64,000 nt of DNA, taken from Microbulbifer halophilus (GTDB taxonomy: Bacteria > Pseudomonadota > Gammaproteobacteria > Pseudomonadales > Cellvibrionaceae). Numbering within the stretch: position 1 is the first letter of the stretch; each line of letters begins with the position of its first letter. Where the stretch lies: contig NZ_JAPIVK010000006.1 of NCBI RefSeq assembly GCF_026183675.1, forward strand, positions 92,879 through 156,878, given 5' to 3'. This document shows, one piece after another, positions 52,598-61,734 of this stretch. A program made the position numbers and the translations under genes. Below the pieces are notes generated by a model. It did no database searches. It was not told the DNA's origin and saw nothing but the letters and a program-made list of their open reading frames with translations.

Positions 52598-53272
52598 ATG
52601 AAAATCCTGATGGTACTGACCTCGCACGACCAGCTGGGCGATACCGGCAACAAGACCGGCTTCTGGCTGGAGGAATTCGCCGCGCCCTATTACATCTTCA
52701 GGGATGCCGGTGCGGACATTACCCTCGCGTCGCCCCGGGGCGGGCAACCGCCGCTGGATCCGAACAGCGACAACCCGGATGCGCAGACACCGGCTACCGA
52801 GCGCTTCCACGGCGACAAAGACGCGCAGCAGGTACTGGCCAATACCGCCCTCCTCGCCGACATGAATGCGGACGATTTCGATGCGGTCTTCTATCCCGGC
52901 GGCCACGGCCCGCTGTGGGACCTGGCCGGGGATCGCGATTCCATCGCACTGATCGAGTCCTTTATCGGCGCGGACAAACCGGTGGCGGCGGTCTGCCACG
53001 CCCCCGGTGTACTGCGTCAGGTAAAAAATTCGCAGGGCGAACCGCTGGTCAGCGGCAAAAAAGTCACCGGCTTCACCAACTCCGAGGAGGAAGCCGTGGG
53101 CCTGACGCAGATAGTCCCCTTCCTGGTCGAGGATATGCTGAAAGACAACGGCGGTCAGTACTCCAGGGGCGACGACTGGGCCAGCCATGTGGTCGCCGAC
53201 GGACTGCTGATCACCGGCCAGAACCCCGCCTCCTCCGAGGCCACCGCCAAGGCATTGCTGGACAGCCTCTAA
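52598..53272 (+). CDS. DJ-1/PfpI-family protein (glyoxalase III/Hsp31-like)
   Basis: The 224-residue protein has the class I amidotransferase-like fold with nucleophile elbow AAVCHAPG (C133). It also has the early Glu in FWLEEFAAPYY and FYPGGHGPLWDL. This combination is that of the single-domain glyoxalase III-like DJ-1 proteins that convert methylglyoxal to lactate. The ATG at 52598 has AAGGAAA upstream. It follows the NemR-controlled reductase, which fits removal of reactive aldehydes. Protease or chaperone activity is an alternative for this family. Confidence 0.88.
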   Translation: MKILMVLTSHDQLGDTGNKTGFWLEEFAAPYYIFRDAGADITLASPRGGQPPLDPNSDNPDAQTPATERFHGDKDAQQVLANTALLADMNADDFDAVFYPGGHGPLWDLAGDRDSIALIESFIGADKPVAAVCHAPGVLRQVKNSQGEPLVSGKKVTGFTNSEEEAVGLTQIVPFLVEDMLKDNGGQYSRGDDWASHVVADGLLITGQNPASSEATAKALLDSL

Positions 53273-53285
53273 GTTGCGCACCAAT

Positions 53286-53354
53286 CGTCATCCCGGACTT
53301 GATCCGGGATCCAGTGCCCTGGCTCCTGGATTCCGGATCAAATCCGGAATGACG
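53286..53354. repeat. REP-like inverted repeat
   Basis: CGTCATCCCGGACTTGATCC and its near-complement ending GATCAAATCCGGAATGACG flank a short spacer, forming a long imperfect hairpin. This sequence type is dispersed in many proteobacteria. It lies after the DJ-1 gene and may act as a terminator. Confidence 0.75.
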
Positions 53355-53478
53355 ATGGCGCGTCCCCGAACCATCCACATTCCTCCACACACCGCCCTCC
53401 GCCCCACTGGTCGCCCCCTCCATCCCGGACTACGCTAAAACAATGACGCGCAAATTCCGGCGCCACTGAGGTTCTGGT

Positions 53479-54024
53479 ATGACGCCACGGGAAGATTCCC
53501 CGCCGGTCCGGTTCCGGCACCCCACGATCGACGACGGCGCCGCCATCTGGCAACTGGTGGTGGATGCCGGCACCCTCGACCGCAACTCCAGCTATCTTTA
53601 CCTGTTGCTGTGTCGCGATTTCGCCGACTGCTGCGCGGTGGCCGAGGCGGACGGCAGGTTGCAGGGCTTTACCACCGGCTTCCGCTCGGCGAAGCGAGCG
53701 GACGTCTGGTTCCTGTGGCAGGTGGGCGTGGCCGCCGGCGCCCGCGGACAGCGGCTGGCCGGGCGCATGACGCACTTTATCCTGAATACCCAGGCCCCCG
53801 AGGGCGTGCGCTACCTGGAAACCACCGTGGCGCCATCCAACGAGGCATCGCGGGCGCTGTTTGCAGGCATTGCGCGGCGGCTCGACACCGAACTGGCGGA
53901 GAGCGACCTCTTTACCGAACCGCAGTTTCCGCCCGACGAGGGCGTACACGAAGCCGAGCCATTGCTCCGCATCGGCCCCTTCGACACCGCGCGGGTGGCG
54001 CAGGTGTTCAAGGATTACTGTTGA
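53479..54024 (+). CDS. ectA: L-2,4-diaminobutyrate acetyltransferase
   Basis: The 181-residue GNAT protein has the EctA landmarks NSSYLYLLLCRDF and FLWQVGVAAGARGQRLAGRM (acetyl-CoA loop). LETTVAPSNEASRALF and a C-terminal LLRIGPF are also present. It acetylates 2,4-diaminobutyrate, the second step to ectoine. It is the first gene of ectA-ectB-ask, with ectB 40 bases downstream. No SigB/EctR-type site is evident. Confidence 0.92.
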   Translation: MTPREDSPPVRFRHPTIDDGAAIWQLVVDAGTLDRNSSYLYLLLCRDFADCCAVAEADGRLQGFTTGFRSAKRADVWFLWQVGVAAGARGQRLAGRMTHFILNTQAPEGVRYLETTVAPSNEASRALFAGIARRLDTELAESDLFTEPQFPPDEGVHEAEPLLRIGPFDTARVAQVFKDYC

Positions 54025-54064
54025 CCGTTTTTTTCAATACCGAATACAGCAGGGGAACCAGGCA

Positions 54065-55330
54065 ATGCGAATTTTCGAAGAAATGGAATCAGAGGTGCGC
54101 GGCTATGTGCGCTCCTTCCCCACCATTTTCGACAAGGCCCGCGGCTCGGAAATGTTCGACGAGCAGGGCGACCGCTATATCGATTTCTTCGCCGGCGCCG
54201 GCACCCTGAATTACGGCCACAACAATCCGCTGCTGACCGACGCCGTAATCGAGTACCTGCAGGAAGGCGGTATAGTCCACGGACTGGACAAGGCCACCGT
54301 GGCCAAGCGCGCCTTCCTGACCAAGCTGCGCGACACCATTCTGGCGCCGCGCAACCTGCAATACAAAGTCCAGTTCACCGGCCCCACCGGCACCAACGCG
54401 GTGGAGACGGCGCTGAAACTGGCTCGCATGGTGAAAAAGCGTTCCAATATCATCGCCTTTACCAACGGCTACCACGGTCTGACCCTGGGCGCGCTGGCGG
54501 TAACCGGCAACTACGACTACAAGGACGAGACCTACGGCTCCCGCAGCAATACCGCCTTCATGCCCTACGATGGTTTTCTCGGCAAAGACGTGGACAGCAT
54601 CGACTACATGCGCCGCTTTCTCGAGGACGGCAGCAGCGGTGTCGACCTGCCGGCGGCGGTGATCCTGGAAACGGTACAGGGCGAGGGCGGTATCAATGTC
54701 GCCAGTGTGGAATGGCTGCAGAAACTGGAAGCCCTGTGCCGGGAATTCGATATCCTGCTGATTGTCGACGATATCCAGGTGGGCAACGGCCGCACCGGCG
54801 GATTCTTCAGTTTCGAGCGCGCCGGCATCTATCCGGATATGGTCACATTGTCGAAATCCATCGGCGGCGGTATGCCCATGGCGCTGCTGCTGATGCGCCC
54901 GGACCTGGACCAGTGGCAGCCCGGCGAGCACACCGGCACCTTCCGCGGCAACAACCTCGCCTTCGTCGCCGCCACCCAGGCACTGGGCTACTGGGACAAC
55001 GAAGACCTGGCCCACGCAGTCAGACGCAATGGCGAACTGATGCAGAGTGAACTGCAGAAAATCGCCGACAAATACCCGCAACTGGAACCGGACCTGCGCG
55101 GTGTGGGCATGGTCTGGGGGCTGGAGCTGCCGCAGCCCGGCGTCGCCGGCGAGGCGGCTAGGGAAGCCTTCGAGCGCGGCCTACTGATCGAGACCGCCGG
55201 CGACCGCGACCAGGTACTGAAATTCCTGCCGTCGCTGCTGATCGAGGAGGAGCTACTGCGCGAGGGCTTCGACATTGTCGACCAGGCCCTGGGCGCACTG
55301 CTGGAAAAACGCCATAACCTGGGTGGATGA
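54065..55330 (+). CDS. ectB: Diaminobutyrate-2-oxoglutarate transaminase
   Basis: The start at 54065 gives 421 residues and a typical EctB beginning (RIFEEMESEVRGYVRSFP). PLP enzyme motifs include FFAGAGTLNYGHNNP, GPTGTNAVETALKLAR, NGYHGLTLGALA and the PLP Lys K264 in LSKSIGGGMP. TGTFRGNNLAFVAA follows. It converts aspartate semialdehyde to 2,4-diaminobutyrate using glutamate. The stop overlaps the start of the aspartokinase gene (ATGA), leaving no room for ectC, which usually follows here. Confidence 0.95.
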   Translation: MRIFEEMESEVRGYVRSFPTIFDKARGSEMFDEQGDRYIDFFAGAGTLNYGHNNPLLTDAVIEYLQEGGIVHGLDKATVAKRAFLTKLRDTILAPRNLQYKVQFTGPTGTNAVETALKLARMVKKRSNIIAFTNGYHGLTLGALAVTGNYDYKDETYGSRSNTAFMPYDGFLGKDVDSIDYMRRFLEDGSSGVDLPAAVILETVQGEGGINVASVEWLQKLEALCREFDILLIVDDIQVGNGRTGGFFSFERAGIYPDMVTLSKSIGGGMPMALLLMRPDLDQWQPGEHTGTFRGNNLAFVAATQALGYWDNEDLAHAVRRNGELMQSELQKIADKYPQLEPDLRGVGMVWGLELPQPGVAGEAAREAFERGLLIETAGDRDQVLKFLPSLLIEEELLREGFDIVDQALGALLEKRHNLGG

Positions 55331-56703
55331 CAGAGCGGCCGACCATGACAGAACTGATTGTCAGCAAATTCGGCGGCAGCTCGGTGGCTACCGCCGCACA
55401 GATCGAAAAGGTGCGCCGCATCGTCGAGAACGATGCACAGCGGCGTATCGTGGTGGTTTCGGCCCCCGGGCGCAGCAGACCGGACGAACAGAAAATCACC
55501 GACCACCTGTTCAATATCGCCACCGATGGTGAACACTTCCGCGAACAGCGGTTGGTGATTCCGGTCGCCGACAGCAAAAAGGCGGTACTGGAGCGCTTCA
55601 CCGCGATACTGAAAGACCTCGATATCTCCTCGGAAAACATTCTTGCAGCGCTGCGGCAGGACCTGGAATGCCAGTTGACCGGCGAGCGGCGTATCGCCTT
55701 TCTCGCCTCCCGCGGCGAGCACTACAACGCGCGGGTGATTGCTGAATATTTCAGCCGCTCGGATATGCAGGCCGAAGCCTGCCTGCCGGAGAATTTCGGC
55801 CTACAGGTGAGCGAGGATTTTCTCGACGCGAAACTGCTGAGCGATGCCTACGGCAATATGCAGCAACTGGTGGAGGGGGAAAAGATCGCAGTGGTACCGG
55901 GGTTCTACGGTGTCACCCGCAACGGCGAAGTGGCGGTTTTCTCCCGCGGCGGATCGGACCTGACCGGCGGCGAGATCGCCAAGGGTGTGAACGCGGCCTG
56001 CTACGAAAACTGGACCGATGTCAGCGGCGTATTCGAAACCGACCCGCGCCTGGTAGCCGAAGCCCGCGCGATTCCGCGGCTGACCTTCAAGGAAATCCGC
56101 CTGCTGTCCACCAAGGGCTTCAACGTGTTTCACCTGAACGCCATGCTGCCCTGCAAGGAACGCAAGATCCCCATCCATATCCGCAACACCAACCGGCCCC
56201 AGGACCAGGGCACGGTGATTCTGTCGGAGCGGGTACCGGAGGAAGGGGTTGTGGGTATCGCGCGGCTGGACAACCTCGCCTACATCTACCTGGAAAAGGA
56301 TATGCTCGGCGAGGAGATCGGTTTTACCGCCGAGTTGCTGGGCATACTGCGCGACTTCAATATCCAGACCTATCACTTCCCTACGGACAAGGATGATATC
56401 GCGGTACTGGCCAATCAGGACGACCTGACCGGTGCCATCAACGACCTGCGCCGGCGCATCGAGGACAGGCTCAAGCCGGATCTGATGGATGTGGCCTACA
56501 ACCTCTCCATCCTCACCGCCGTGGGTCTGGGGCTGCAGGGCAATTCCTATCCCATTGTCGACGCCCTGAGCGCGCTGGGCGAGGCGCATATCCCCATCGA
56601 GATGATCGACCAGAGCCCATCACAGATCTGCTTCCATATCGGCGTACAACAGTCCGTCGCCGACGACGCCCTGCAGATCCTCTACCGCGCCCTGATCGGC
56701 TGA
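55327..56703 (+). CDS. ask: Aspartokinase, ectoine-cluster type
   Basis: The 458-residue kinase begins a few codons before KFGGSSVA (kinase signature); the second in-frame ATG at 55345 is an alternative start. It has SRGGSDLTGGEIAKGVNA and TDVSGVFETDPRLV, and two C-terminal ACT-like regions (LDNLAYIYLEKDML, SILTAVGLGLQ). The pattern fits the Ask_ect group that supplies aspartyl phosphate specifically for ectoine and lacks tight lysine/threonine control. It overlaps ectB by four bases, so ectAB-ask is one translationally coupled operon. Confidence 0.93.
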   Translation: MTERPTMTELIVSKFGGSSVATAAQIEKVRRIVENDAQRRIVVVSAPGRSRPDEQKITDHLFNIATDGEHFREQRLVIPVADSKKAVLERFTAILKDLDISSENILAALRQDLECQLTGERRIAFLASRGEHYNARVIAEYFSRSDMQAEACLPENFGLQVSEDFLDAKLLSDAYGNMQQLVEGEKIAVVPGFYGVTRNGEVAVFSRGGSDLTGGEIAKGVNAACYENWTDVSGVFETDPRLVAEARAIPRLTFKEIRLLSTKGFNVFHLNAMLPCKERKIPIHIRNTNRPQDQGTVILSERVPEEGVVGIARLDNLAYIYLEKDMLGEEIGFTAELLGILRDFNIQTYHFPTDKDDIAVLANQDDLTGAINDLRRRIEDRLKPDLMDVAYNLSILTAVGLGLQGNSYPIVDALSALGEAHIPIEMIDQSPSQICFHIGVQQSVADDALQILYRALIG

Positions 56704-56775
56704 CGCCACCTGGGTGCGCCGAGCTCGGGAGCGCCCGCCGCCAGCTCCGCCAGCGGGCCGCAGGCCCGCCGACAA

Positions 56776-58074
56776 TCAGGCGGATTCGGAACGAGCCGGC
56801 CGCCTGCCGCGACGCCGCGGCCGGGAATTATCCCCGCGCGGTTGTCCGTTGCCCCGCCCACCGGAGCGACTGCGCCCGCCACCGGCATTGTTGCCGCGCG
56901 GCCGGCTATTGCCGCCGGGCCTGCCGGACTCCGGCAAATCGTGCCCCGGCTCAAAGCCTTCCACTTCTTCCCGCGGAATCGGCTTCCGGACCAATCGCTC
57001 GATATCCTTCAACTGCTTGATTTCATCGGCACTTACCAGCGACACCGCCTGCCCGCGAGAGCCGGCGCGGCCGGTGCGGCCGATGCGGTGCACATAGTCT
57101 TCCGGCACATTGGGCAGATCGAAATTCACCACCTGCGGCAACTGGTCGATATCGATACCGCGCGCGGCAATATCCGTGGCCACCAGAATCTGCACCTTGC
57201 CGCCCTTGAATTCCGCCAGCGCCTTGGTGCGGGCATTCTGGCTCTTGTTGCCGTGAATGGCCGCCGCGCGAATGCCGTCGCCCTCGAGCTGTTTCACCAG
57301 GCGGTTGGCACCATGCTTGGTGCGGCTGAACACCAGCGCCTGGTGCCAGTTGTTCTCCAGGATCAGGTGGCTCAGCAGTTTCTGCTTGCGCGCCTTGTCC
57401 ACCGGGTGCAGTTTCTGCTGCACCGTCTCGGTGGCCGTGTTCCGCGGGCTGATATCGATTTCCGTGGGGTTGTCCAGCAGCCCTTTGGCGAGGCCGCGGA
57501 TATCCCCTGAGAAGGTGGCGGAGAACAACAGGTTCTGGCGCTTCTTCGGCAGAACGCGCAACACACGCTTGATATCGTGGATAAAACCCATGTCCAGCAT
57601 GCGGTCCGCCTCGTCCAGCACCAGCACTTCCAGGTCGTCGAAGCGCAGCGCCCCCTGGCCATACAGGTCCAGCAGGCGGCCGGGCGTGGCCACCAGAATA
57701 TCGGCACCACCTTTCAGGCGGCCGATCTGCGGATTGATTTTCACCCCACCGAACACCACCGCGTGGCGCAGCTTCAGGTATTTGCTGTAACTCTGCACAT
57801 TGTCGAATACCTGCGCCGCCAGCTCGCGGGTGGGGGTCAGCACCAGGGCGCGCACCTGCTTGTTGCGCGCCGGCTGCCCCTGACACAGGCGGTGCAGCAG
57901 CGGCAGGGTAAAGCCGGCAGTCTTGCCGGTGCCCGTCTGTGCCGCGGCCATGATATCGCCGCCTTTCATCACTGCGGGAATGGCCTGCGCCTGGATGGGT
58001 GTGGGTTTGCTGTAGCCCTGTTCGGCCACGGCACGGCCCAGCTCGCTGGCCAGGTCCAAATCTTCAAATAACAT
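56776..58074 (-). CDS. rhlE: DEAD-box RNA helicase, RhlE type
   Basis: The ATG at 58074 with GAGG upstream is chosen over the in-frame start at 58101. The 432-residue protein contains the Q motif ([13 protein letters not shown]), [21 protein letters not shown] in [23 protein letters not shown] and [10 protein letters not shown]. The tail (about 385-432) is Gly/Arg/Asn-rich and basic, as in RhlE. It unwinds short RNA duplexes, for example in ribosome assembly or cold adaptation. It converges with the ask gene. Confidence 0.93.
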   Translation of the reverse strand: MLFEDLDLASELGRAVAEQGYSKPTPIQAQAIPAVMKGGDIMAAAQTGTGKTAGFTLPLLHRLCQGQPARNKQVRALVLTPTRELAAQVFDNVQSYSKYLKLRHAVVFGGVKINPQIGRLKGGADILVATPGRLLDLYGQGALRFDDLEVLVLDEADRMLDMGFIHDIKRVLRVLPKKRQNLLFSATFSGDIRGLAKGLLDNPTEIDISPRNTATETVQQKLHPVDKARKQKLLSHLILENNWHQALVFSRTKHGANRLVKQLEGDGIRAAAIHGNKSQNARTKALAEFKGGKVQILVATDIAARGIDIDQLPQVVNFDLPNVPEDYVHRIGRTGRAGSRGQAVSLVSADEIKQLKDIERLVRKPIPREEVEGFEPGHDLPESGRPGGNSRPRGNNAGGGRSRSGGRGNGQPRGDNSRPRRRGRRPARSESA

Positions 58075-58526
58075 AATTTCCTCAATCGCGCGCTCGCGCA
58101 ATGGATATGGGTGCGCCTCGCCCGGAGGCGGCGCAGAAAAATCGGATTGGCGAGCGGAACTGTCGCCTTGCCGTCGGTTGCGGCATTCAGTAGAGGGTTC
58201 CGGAGAGAGGTTGCGAACAGGGCCGCAACAGGCATTCCTGGGAGGGTACCGGGCTTCGCGGCGCTATCGGCCACTCGCGCTGCCCGGTCTACAGATGACG
58301 CAGCTGATACGAAATCAGCGCCGGCACTATAACACAGCCATAGCGACTGTATAGTTCTATTTTCCCGGATTTCGGGAGCCGGAGCCCGTTGGGACCGCGG
58401 ACCCGCGACCATAACATGGGGATGCGATCACCCCGGCGGTGATCGGGAATCTCTGTAGAAACAGAATTTCTGCCGAGCGAATGAACTGGCATTGAGCTGC
58501 AAGCTCCAACATGGGGGGACGATAGA
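58075..58526. other. Intergenic between divergent helicase and GNAT genes
   Basis: No gene is recognised. The 450 bases must hold both promoters and a long leader for the helicase, which is common for cold-induced helicases. A GATCACCCCGGCGGTGATC inverted repeat lies near 58428-58446. Nothing else stands out. Confidence 0.4.
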
Positions 58527-59120
58527 ATGCCTAGCCACCGAACGGTTACCAACACCCTGGAACCCGAAACCATCACCCTGGACAATGGGCGCAAGGTCGT
58601 TGTCCGGGAAGTTTGCAAAGAGGACGGCGAGCTGGAGAAAAAGCTGTTCGAAAGCCTGTCTCCGGAGAGCCGTCGCGACCGATTTATCGGCGGCAATAGC
58701 AAGGTCACTGACAAGCTGATCGAGCTGCTGACCGACAATGATCACGATGTCCATGAGGCGCTGATCGCCATCGCCGATCCGGATACCGACCCGAAGGCCG
58801 TCGGCGTCGCCCACTACGCCTGCGACCCGACCCACCGCTCCTGCGAGTGCGCCGTCGTCATTGCCGACGACTGGCAGCATCACGGACTGGGCACCAGACT
58901 GATGACCAACCTGACCGAGCTCGCCCAGAACCGCGGCCTGGACGAAATCTACTCCATCGATTCCGCCGAGAACCGCAGTGTTCACCGCCTCGCAAAATCC
59001 CTCGGGTTCGAGTGCCGGGCCGATCCGCACGACTATACATTGCTGACCTACAGCAAGTACCTGCATCCGGATTACCTGGTCAGCAAGGAGGCAGCGAACC
59101 GACCCCACAAGCGCCATTGA
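58527..59120 (+). CDS. GNAT-family N-acetyltransferase
   Basis: The 197-residue protein has a GNAT core with the acetyl-CoA loop ADDWQHHGLGTRLMTNLTE and a later helix-strand SAENRSVHRLAKSLGFEC. The pattern of ESLSPESRRDRFIGG and AVGVAHYACDP resembles the acetyltransferase domain of PatZ/Pat-like protein acetylases, here without the ADP-forming acyl-CoA synthetase part. The substrate is unknown. The FAD monooxygenase gene follows after 18 bases in the same direction, suggesting an operon. Confidence 0.88.
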   Translation: MPSHRTVTNTLEPETITLDNGRKVVVREVCKEDGELEKKLFESLSPESRRDRFIGGNSKVTDKLIELLTDNDHDVHEALIAIADPDTDPKAVGVAHYACDPTHRSCECAVVIADDWQHHGLGTRLMTNLTELAQNRGLDEIYSIDSAENRSVHRLAKSLGFECRADPHDYTLLTYSKYLHPDYLVSKEAANRPHKRH

Positions 59121-59138
59121 TTCGATGACGGCAATAAG

Positions 59139-60299
59139 ATGAGCTCAGACAGCGAGCTCTACCAGGTGATCATCGTCGGCGCCGGCCCGGTGGGACTCAG
59201 CCTGGCACTGATGCTGGCCCGGAAAAGCTACAGGGTTCTGGTACTGGAAAAAGAGGCGGGCACTGCGGAACATTCCCGTGCACCGGTCATCTGGCCCGGA
59301 ACCCAGGAAATTCTGGCGGGCCTGGGCGTGATGGAAAAGTTCACGAAAACGGGGATCCTGAAGCCCTCCCTCGAGATCCATGATGTGGATCGCGATACCT
59401 GTCTGCTGCGGGCCCCCCTGGAATCCCTGTCGGATCAAACCCGCTTTCCCCGGTTGCTGATACTTCCTCAGTCCCGTACCGAATCTTTATTGCTGGAGGC
59501 GTTGGAGCGACAAGCCTCCGCCAGCATCCGCTTTTCGTCCGAAGTCATCGGGCTCGACCAGCGGGATGGATCTGTAGACGTGCGCTTTGCCACGCCGAAG
59601 GGGCAATCCACGGCATCGGGGGAAATACTGGTGGGCTGCGACGGCGCCCACAGTTTTGTGCGCCAGTCCATGGGCGCTCACCAGGAAGGTATAACCTACG
59701 CCATGCGGGCGGCTCTGGCGGATATTCGAATCAACGATAGTAGAGGCCTGGATTCTCCCCGCCTGACCACAATACCGGGCATTGCTATCGGCATTCGCAT
59801 CGAGGCGGACACTTGGCGATTGATTTTGCCATTTACCCAAAGCGACCCTACGCCACTGGAGCGGCGAATCCGGGAGGCAGTGGAACACCTGTTTCCTCCC
59901 TCGAACTGGGAGGCGGTCTGGCGCAGCGAATTCCAGCTCCACCGCCGCATCAGCTCCAGGTTCAGTCGCGGCCGCACAGTCCTGGCCGGTGACGCGGCCC
60001 ACCTGAACAGCCCGGTCGGGGGCCAGGGAATGAATGCCGGCATTCAGGACGCCTCGCACCTGGCGCCCGCCATTGAACAGGCGCTCGAATCCGATCCGGA
60101 AGCGACGCTGCAGGCGTACGGCGACCGCCGGAAGGCCCAGATTGCACAGGGCGTGAATCGCGTAACGGATATCATGACCCGACTTATTATGGCGAGGCAG
60201 GGTCGTTTCATTCGCTGGGTGTTGGCCGGTACCAATGCGGCATTACGCACCCCCGGCCTGCGCCGAAAAATACTGCGGCGCATGTCGATGCTGGACTGA
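59139..60299 (+). CDS. FAD-dependent monooxygenase (PHBH fold)
   Basis: The 386-residue protein has the FAD motif IIVGAGPVGLSLAL and the second nucleotide motif VGCDGAHSFVR. The ribose-binding LAGDAAHLNSPVGGQGMNAGI of aromatic-ring hydroxylases is also present. It lacks the thioredoxin-like C-terminal domain of phenol hydroxylases. It would hydroxylate an aromatic or similar substrate using NAD(P)H and O2. There is no pathway context beyond the GNAT gene upstream. A decayed transposase fragment starts right behind it. Confidence 0.88.
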   Translation: MSSDSELYQVIIVGAGPVGLSLALMLARKSYRVLVLEKEAGTAEHSRAPVIWPGTQEILAGLGVMEKFTKTGILKPSLEIHDVDRDTCLLRAPLESLSDQTRFPRLLILPQSRTESLLLEALERQASASIRFSSEVIGLDQRDGSVDVRFATPKGQSTASGEILVGCDGAHSFVRQSMGAHQEGITYAMRAALADIRINDSRGLDSPRLTTIPGIAIGIRIEADTWRLILPFTQSDPTPLERRIREAVEHLFPPSNWEAVWRSEFQLHRRISSRFSRGRTVLAGDAAHLNSPVGGQGMNAGIQDASHLAPAIEQALESDPEATLQAYGDRRKAQIAQGVNRVTDIMTRLIMARQGRFIRWVLAGTNAALRTPGLRRKILRRMSMLD

Positions 60300-60317
60300 T
60301 TGCCTATTCAAGACCTC

Positions 60318-60671
60318 ATGCTCGACGATCAGCGGTTAAATCCGGATATCGGCCATATTCCAGCGGCCTGCCCGGCCTAGGTGGATCTCAATCCGATCCA
60401 CGCGGAGATGGCAGAGACACCGAAGGAATCAGATCATACATCCATCAAACGGCGTATTCGGGCAGCCAGGAAGACCAGACAGCCGGGACGCCTGCTTCCC
60501 TTTGCGGGCAATCCTCGCAAATCCATACCCGAAGGCATTCCCGCCCCCTTGGACAACTATCTGGAACTGATGAATTGGAGCGGACGTTTTCTGCGCGAGG
60601 GAAAGCGCGCGGCCATCGATGAAAATCTGTCTCCGATTCTGGACAGCTTGCAAATCGATCCACGGCATTGA
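60318..60671 (+). pseudogene. REP-associated/IS200-like (Y1) transposase, C-terminal remnant
   Basis: The frame reads AACPA, a TAG stop (60378-60380), then VDLNPIHAEMAETPKESDHT, LLPFAGNPRKSIPEGIPAPL and ELMNWSGRFLREGKRAAIDE. These are the conserved C-terminal parts of large Y1/REP-type transposases, whose usual sequence at the stop is AYVDLNP. The TAG thus replaces a Tyr codon. The catalytic HUH domain is absent. It lies immediately after the monooxygenase gene. A second fragment of the same family lies at 61735-61900. Confidence 0.75.
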
Positions 60672-60818
60672 CTCTACCTTAACAAAAACTTCGCGAGCCG
60701 CTTTAAACCTATGGTTGGTGCCGAAATTTGTTTCCTGCTTTTCTAATTATGGGTGCCCTATTCCTCCCAGGCGCTATTGATATGGAAGATCCCGGCCGAG
60801 AATGGCATTAAGAGAAAC

Positions 60819-60854
60819 AGCAGTGGTGAATGCCAGTGGCGATTACCACTGCTG
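60819..60854. terminator. Hairpin after the beta-barrel remnant
   Basis: CAGCAGTGGT and ACCACTGCTG form a perfect 10-bp stem around a 16-base loop, next to the stop of the minus-strand remnant at 60861. On that strand it is followed by GTTTCTCTT, a poor T-run. Confidence 0.5.
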
Positions 60855-60860
60855 TCTCAA

Positions 60861-61019
60861 TCAAAAATCCAGGCTCAGAGACACGGCAGTCATGGAAGGG
60901 TCCATACCTTCCCCTTCGAACGCAGTCTGGAAAATGGTGTGCTCCACACCGAGCGCCCAGTTGTCTACACGCCCGTTAGCGCAAGAATCGCTGTGGTTAG
61001 ATGCAAACTCTATTTCAAA
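60861..61019 (-). pseudogene. C-terminal remnant, probably of an outer-membrane beta-barrel protein
   Basis: Fifty-two codons read FEIEFASNHSDSCANG, NWALGVEHTIFQTAFEG and end MTAVSLSLDF. The alternating hydrophobic pattern and terminal Phe are typical of the last strands of outer-membrane beta-barrels. An in-frame TAG precedes it directly, and it overlaps the stop of the MBL gene, so the rest of the gene has been lost. Too short to name a family. Confidence 0.4.
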
Positions 61020-61644
61020 CTAGACCCTCTAATGCGCGATCTACGCGGCTTGCCCAACAATCCGAAGAAATCTCCTCATAAGGATTACCGCCGTCAAAAC
61101 CACTGCAAATTACCATGTCTGGATCGAGTTCCCGCAAGAGCTCTAGACTTTCGATCAGCACTTCACGATCACTGTGGCCGGGTATAAAGCCGGCTTCCCA
61201 TGTTCTGTTTTGGCTGAGGGTGAGAGTATCTCCAGTAAAAAGGTAGTTTCCATGAGGTGAGTGCACGAAGAAAGATGTACTGCCCGCAGTATGTCCAGGC
61301 GAGGGAATTACCTCGATATTTCCCAGATGTATCTCGCGTTCTTCAAACAGAATATCCGGCTTGCAGAAGCGGGAAAATTCATCCTGTTCATTTACATGAC
61401 CGCCCAGTTTGGCGCCAAAACGCTCCCGGATTAGACTTAGTGATTCCCCCAGCTCGTCCTGATGGCTCAGGTACTGGTACGACACGCCACCCAGTTTCGC
61501 CATCTTTTCCACTTCACGACGGTGGCTTGTGTTGTAGAACAGTACGTTCCCGCTATCTCGCGTGAGCAAATAAGCATGAGTGTAGAGACCGGGAGCGGGA
61601 TGCTCTATCTCCGTTTGCCACAGGTCAGGAAAAATTTGTTTCAT
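61015..61644 (-). CDS. MBL-fold metallo-hydrolase-like protein with atypical metal motif
   Basis: The ATG at 61644 has AAGGAG seven bases upstream; the result is 209 residues. It has the beta-lactamase-like fold pattern (HAYLLTRDSGNVLFYNT, SPGHTAGSTSFFV, YLFTGDTL). The usual HxHxDH is replaced by YLSHQDELGES, an H-x-D-E form, and no final conserved His is clear. Such HxDE/HRDD-type variants form their own subgroup, so it may bind one metal or act on a different substrate. Composition is more AT-rich than its neighbours. It lies between two decayed transposase fragments, suggesting acquisition with mobile DNA. Confidence 0.78.
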   Translation of the reverse strand: MKQIFPDLWQTEIEHPAPGLYTHAYLLTRDSGNVLFYNTSHRREVEKMAKLGGVSYQYLSHQDELGESLSLIRERFGAKLGGHVNEQDEFSRFCKPDILFEEREIHLGNIEVIPSPGHTAGSTSFFVHSPHGNYLFTGDTLTLSQNRTWEAGFIPGHSDREVLIESLELLRELDPDMVICSGFDGGNPYEEISSDCWASRVDRALEGLV

Positions 61645-61734
61645 GATTCGCTCCTTGCATCTCAACAGAACGACAAGTATAAAACCTTAAGCTAACTTGA
61701 CGTCAAGAGCCGAGATCCAGAGAAGCTGCAGTAG

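Noticed and set aside
60753..61187. 144-codon plus-strand ORF opposite the MBL gene end
   Set aside because: The minus strand carries a better frame ending in a barrel-like strand plus the MBL gene; the plus frame has no recognisable pattern.
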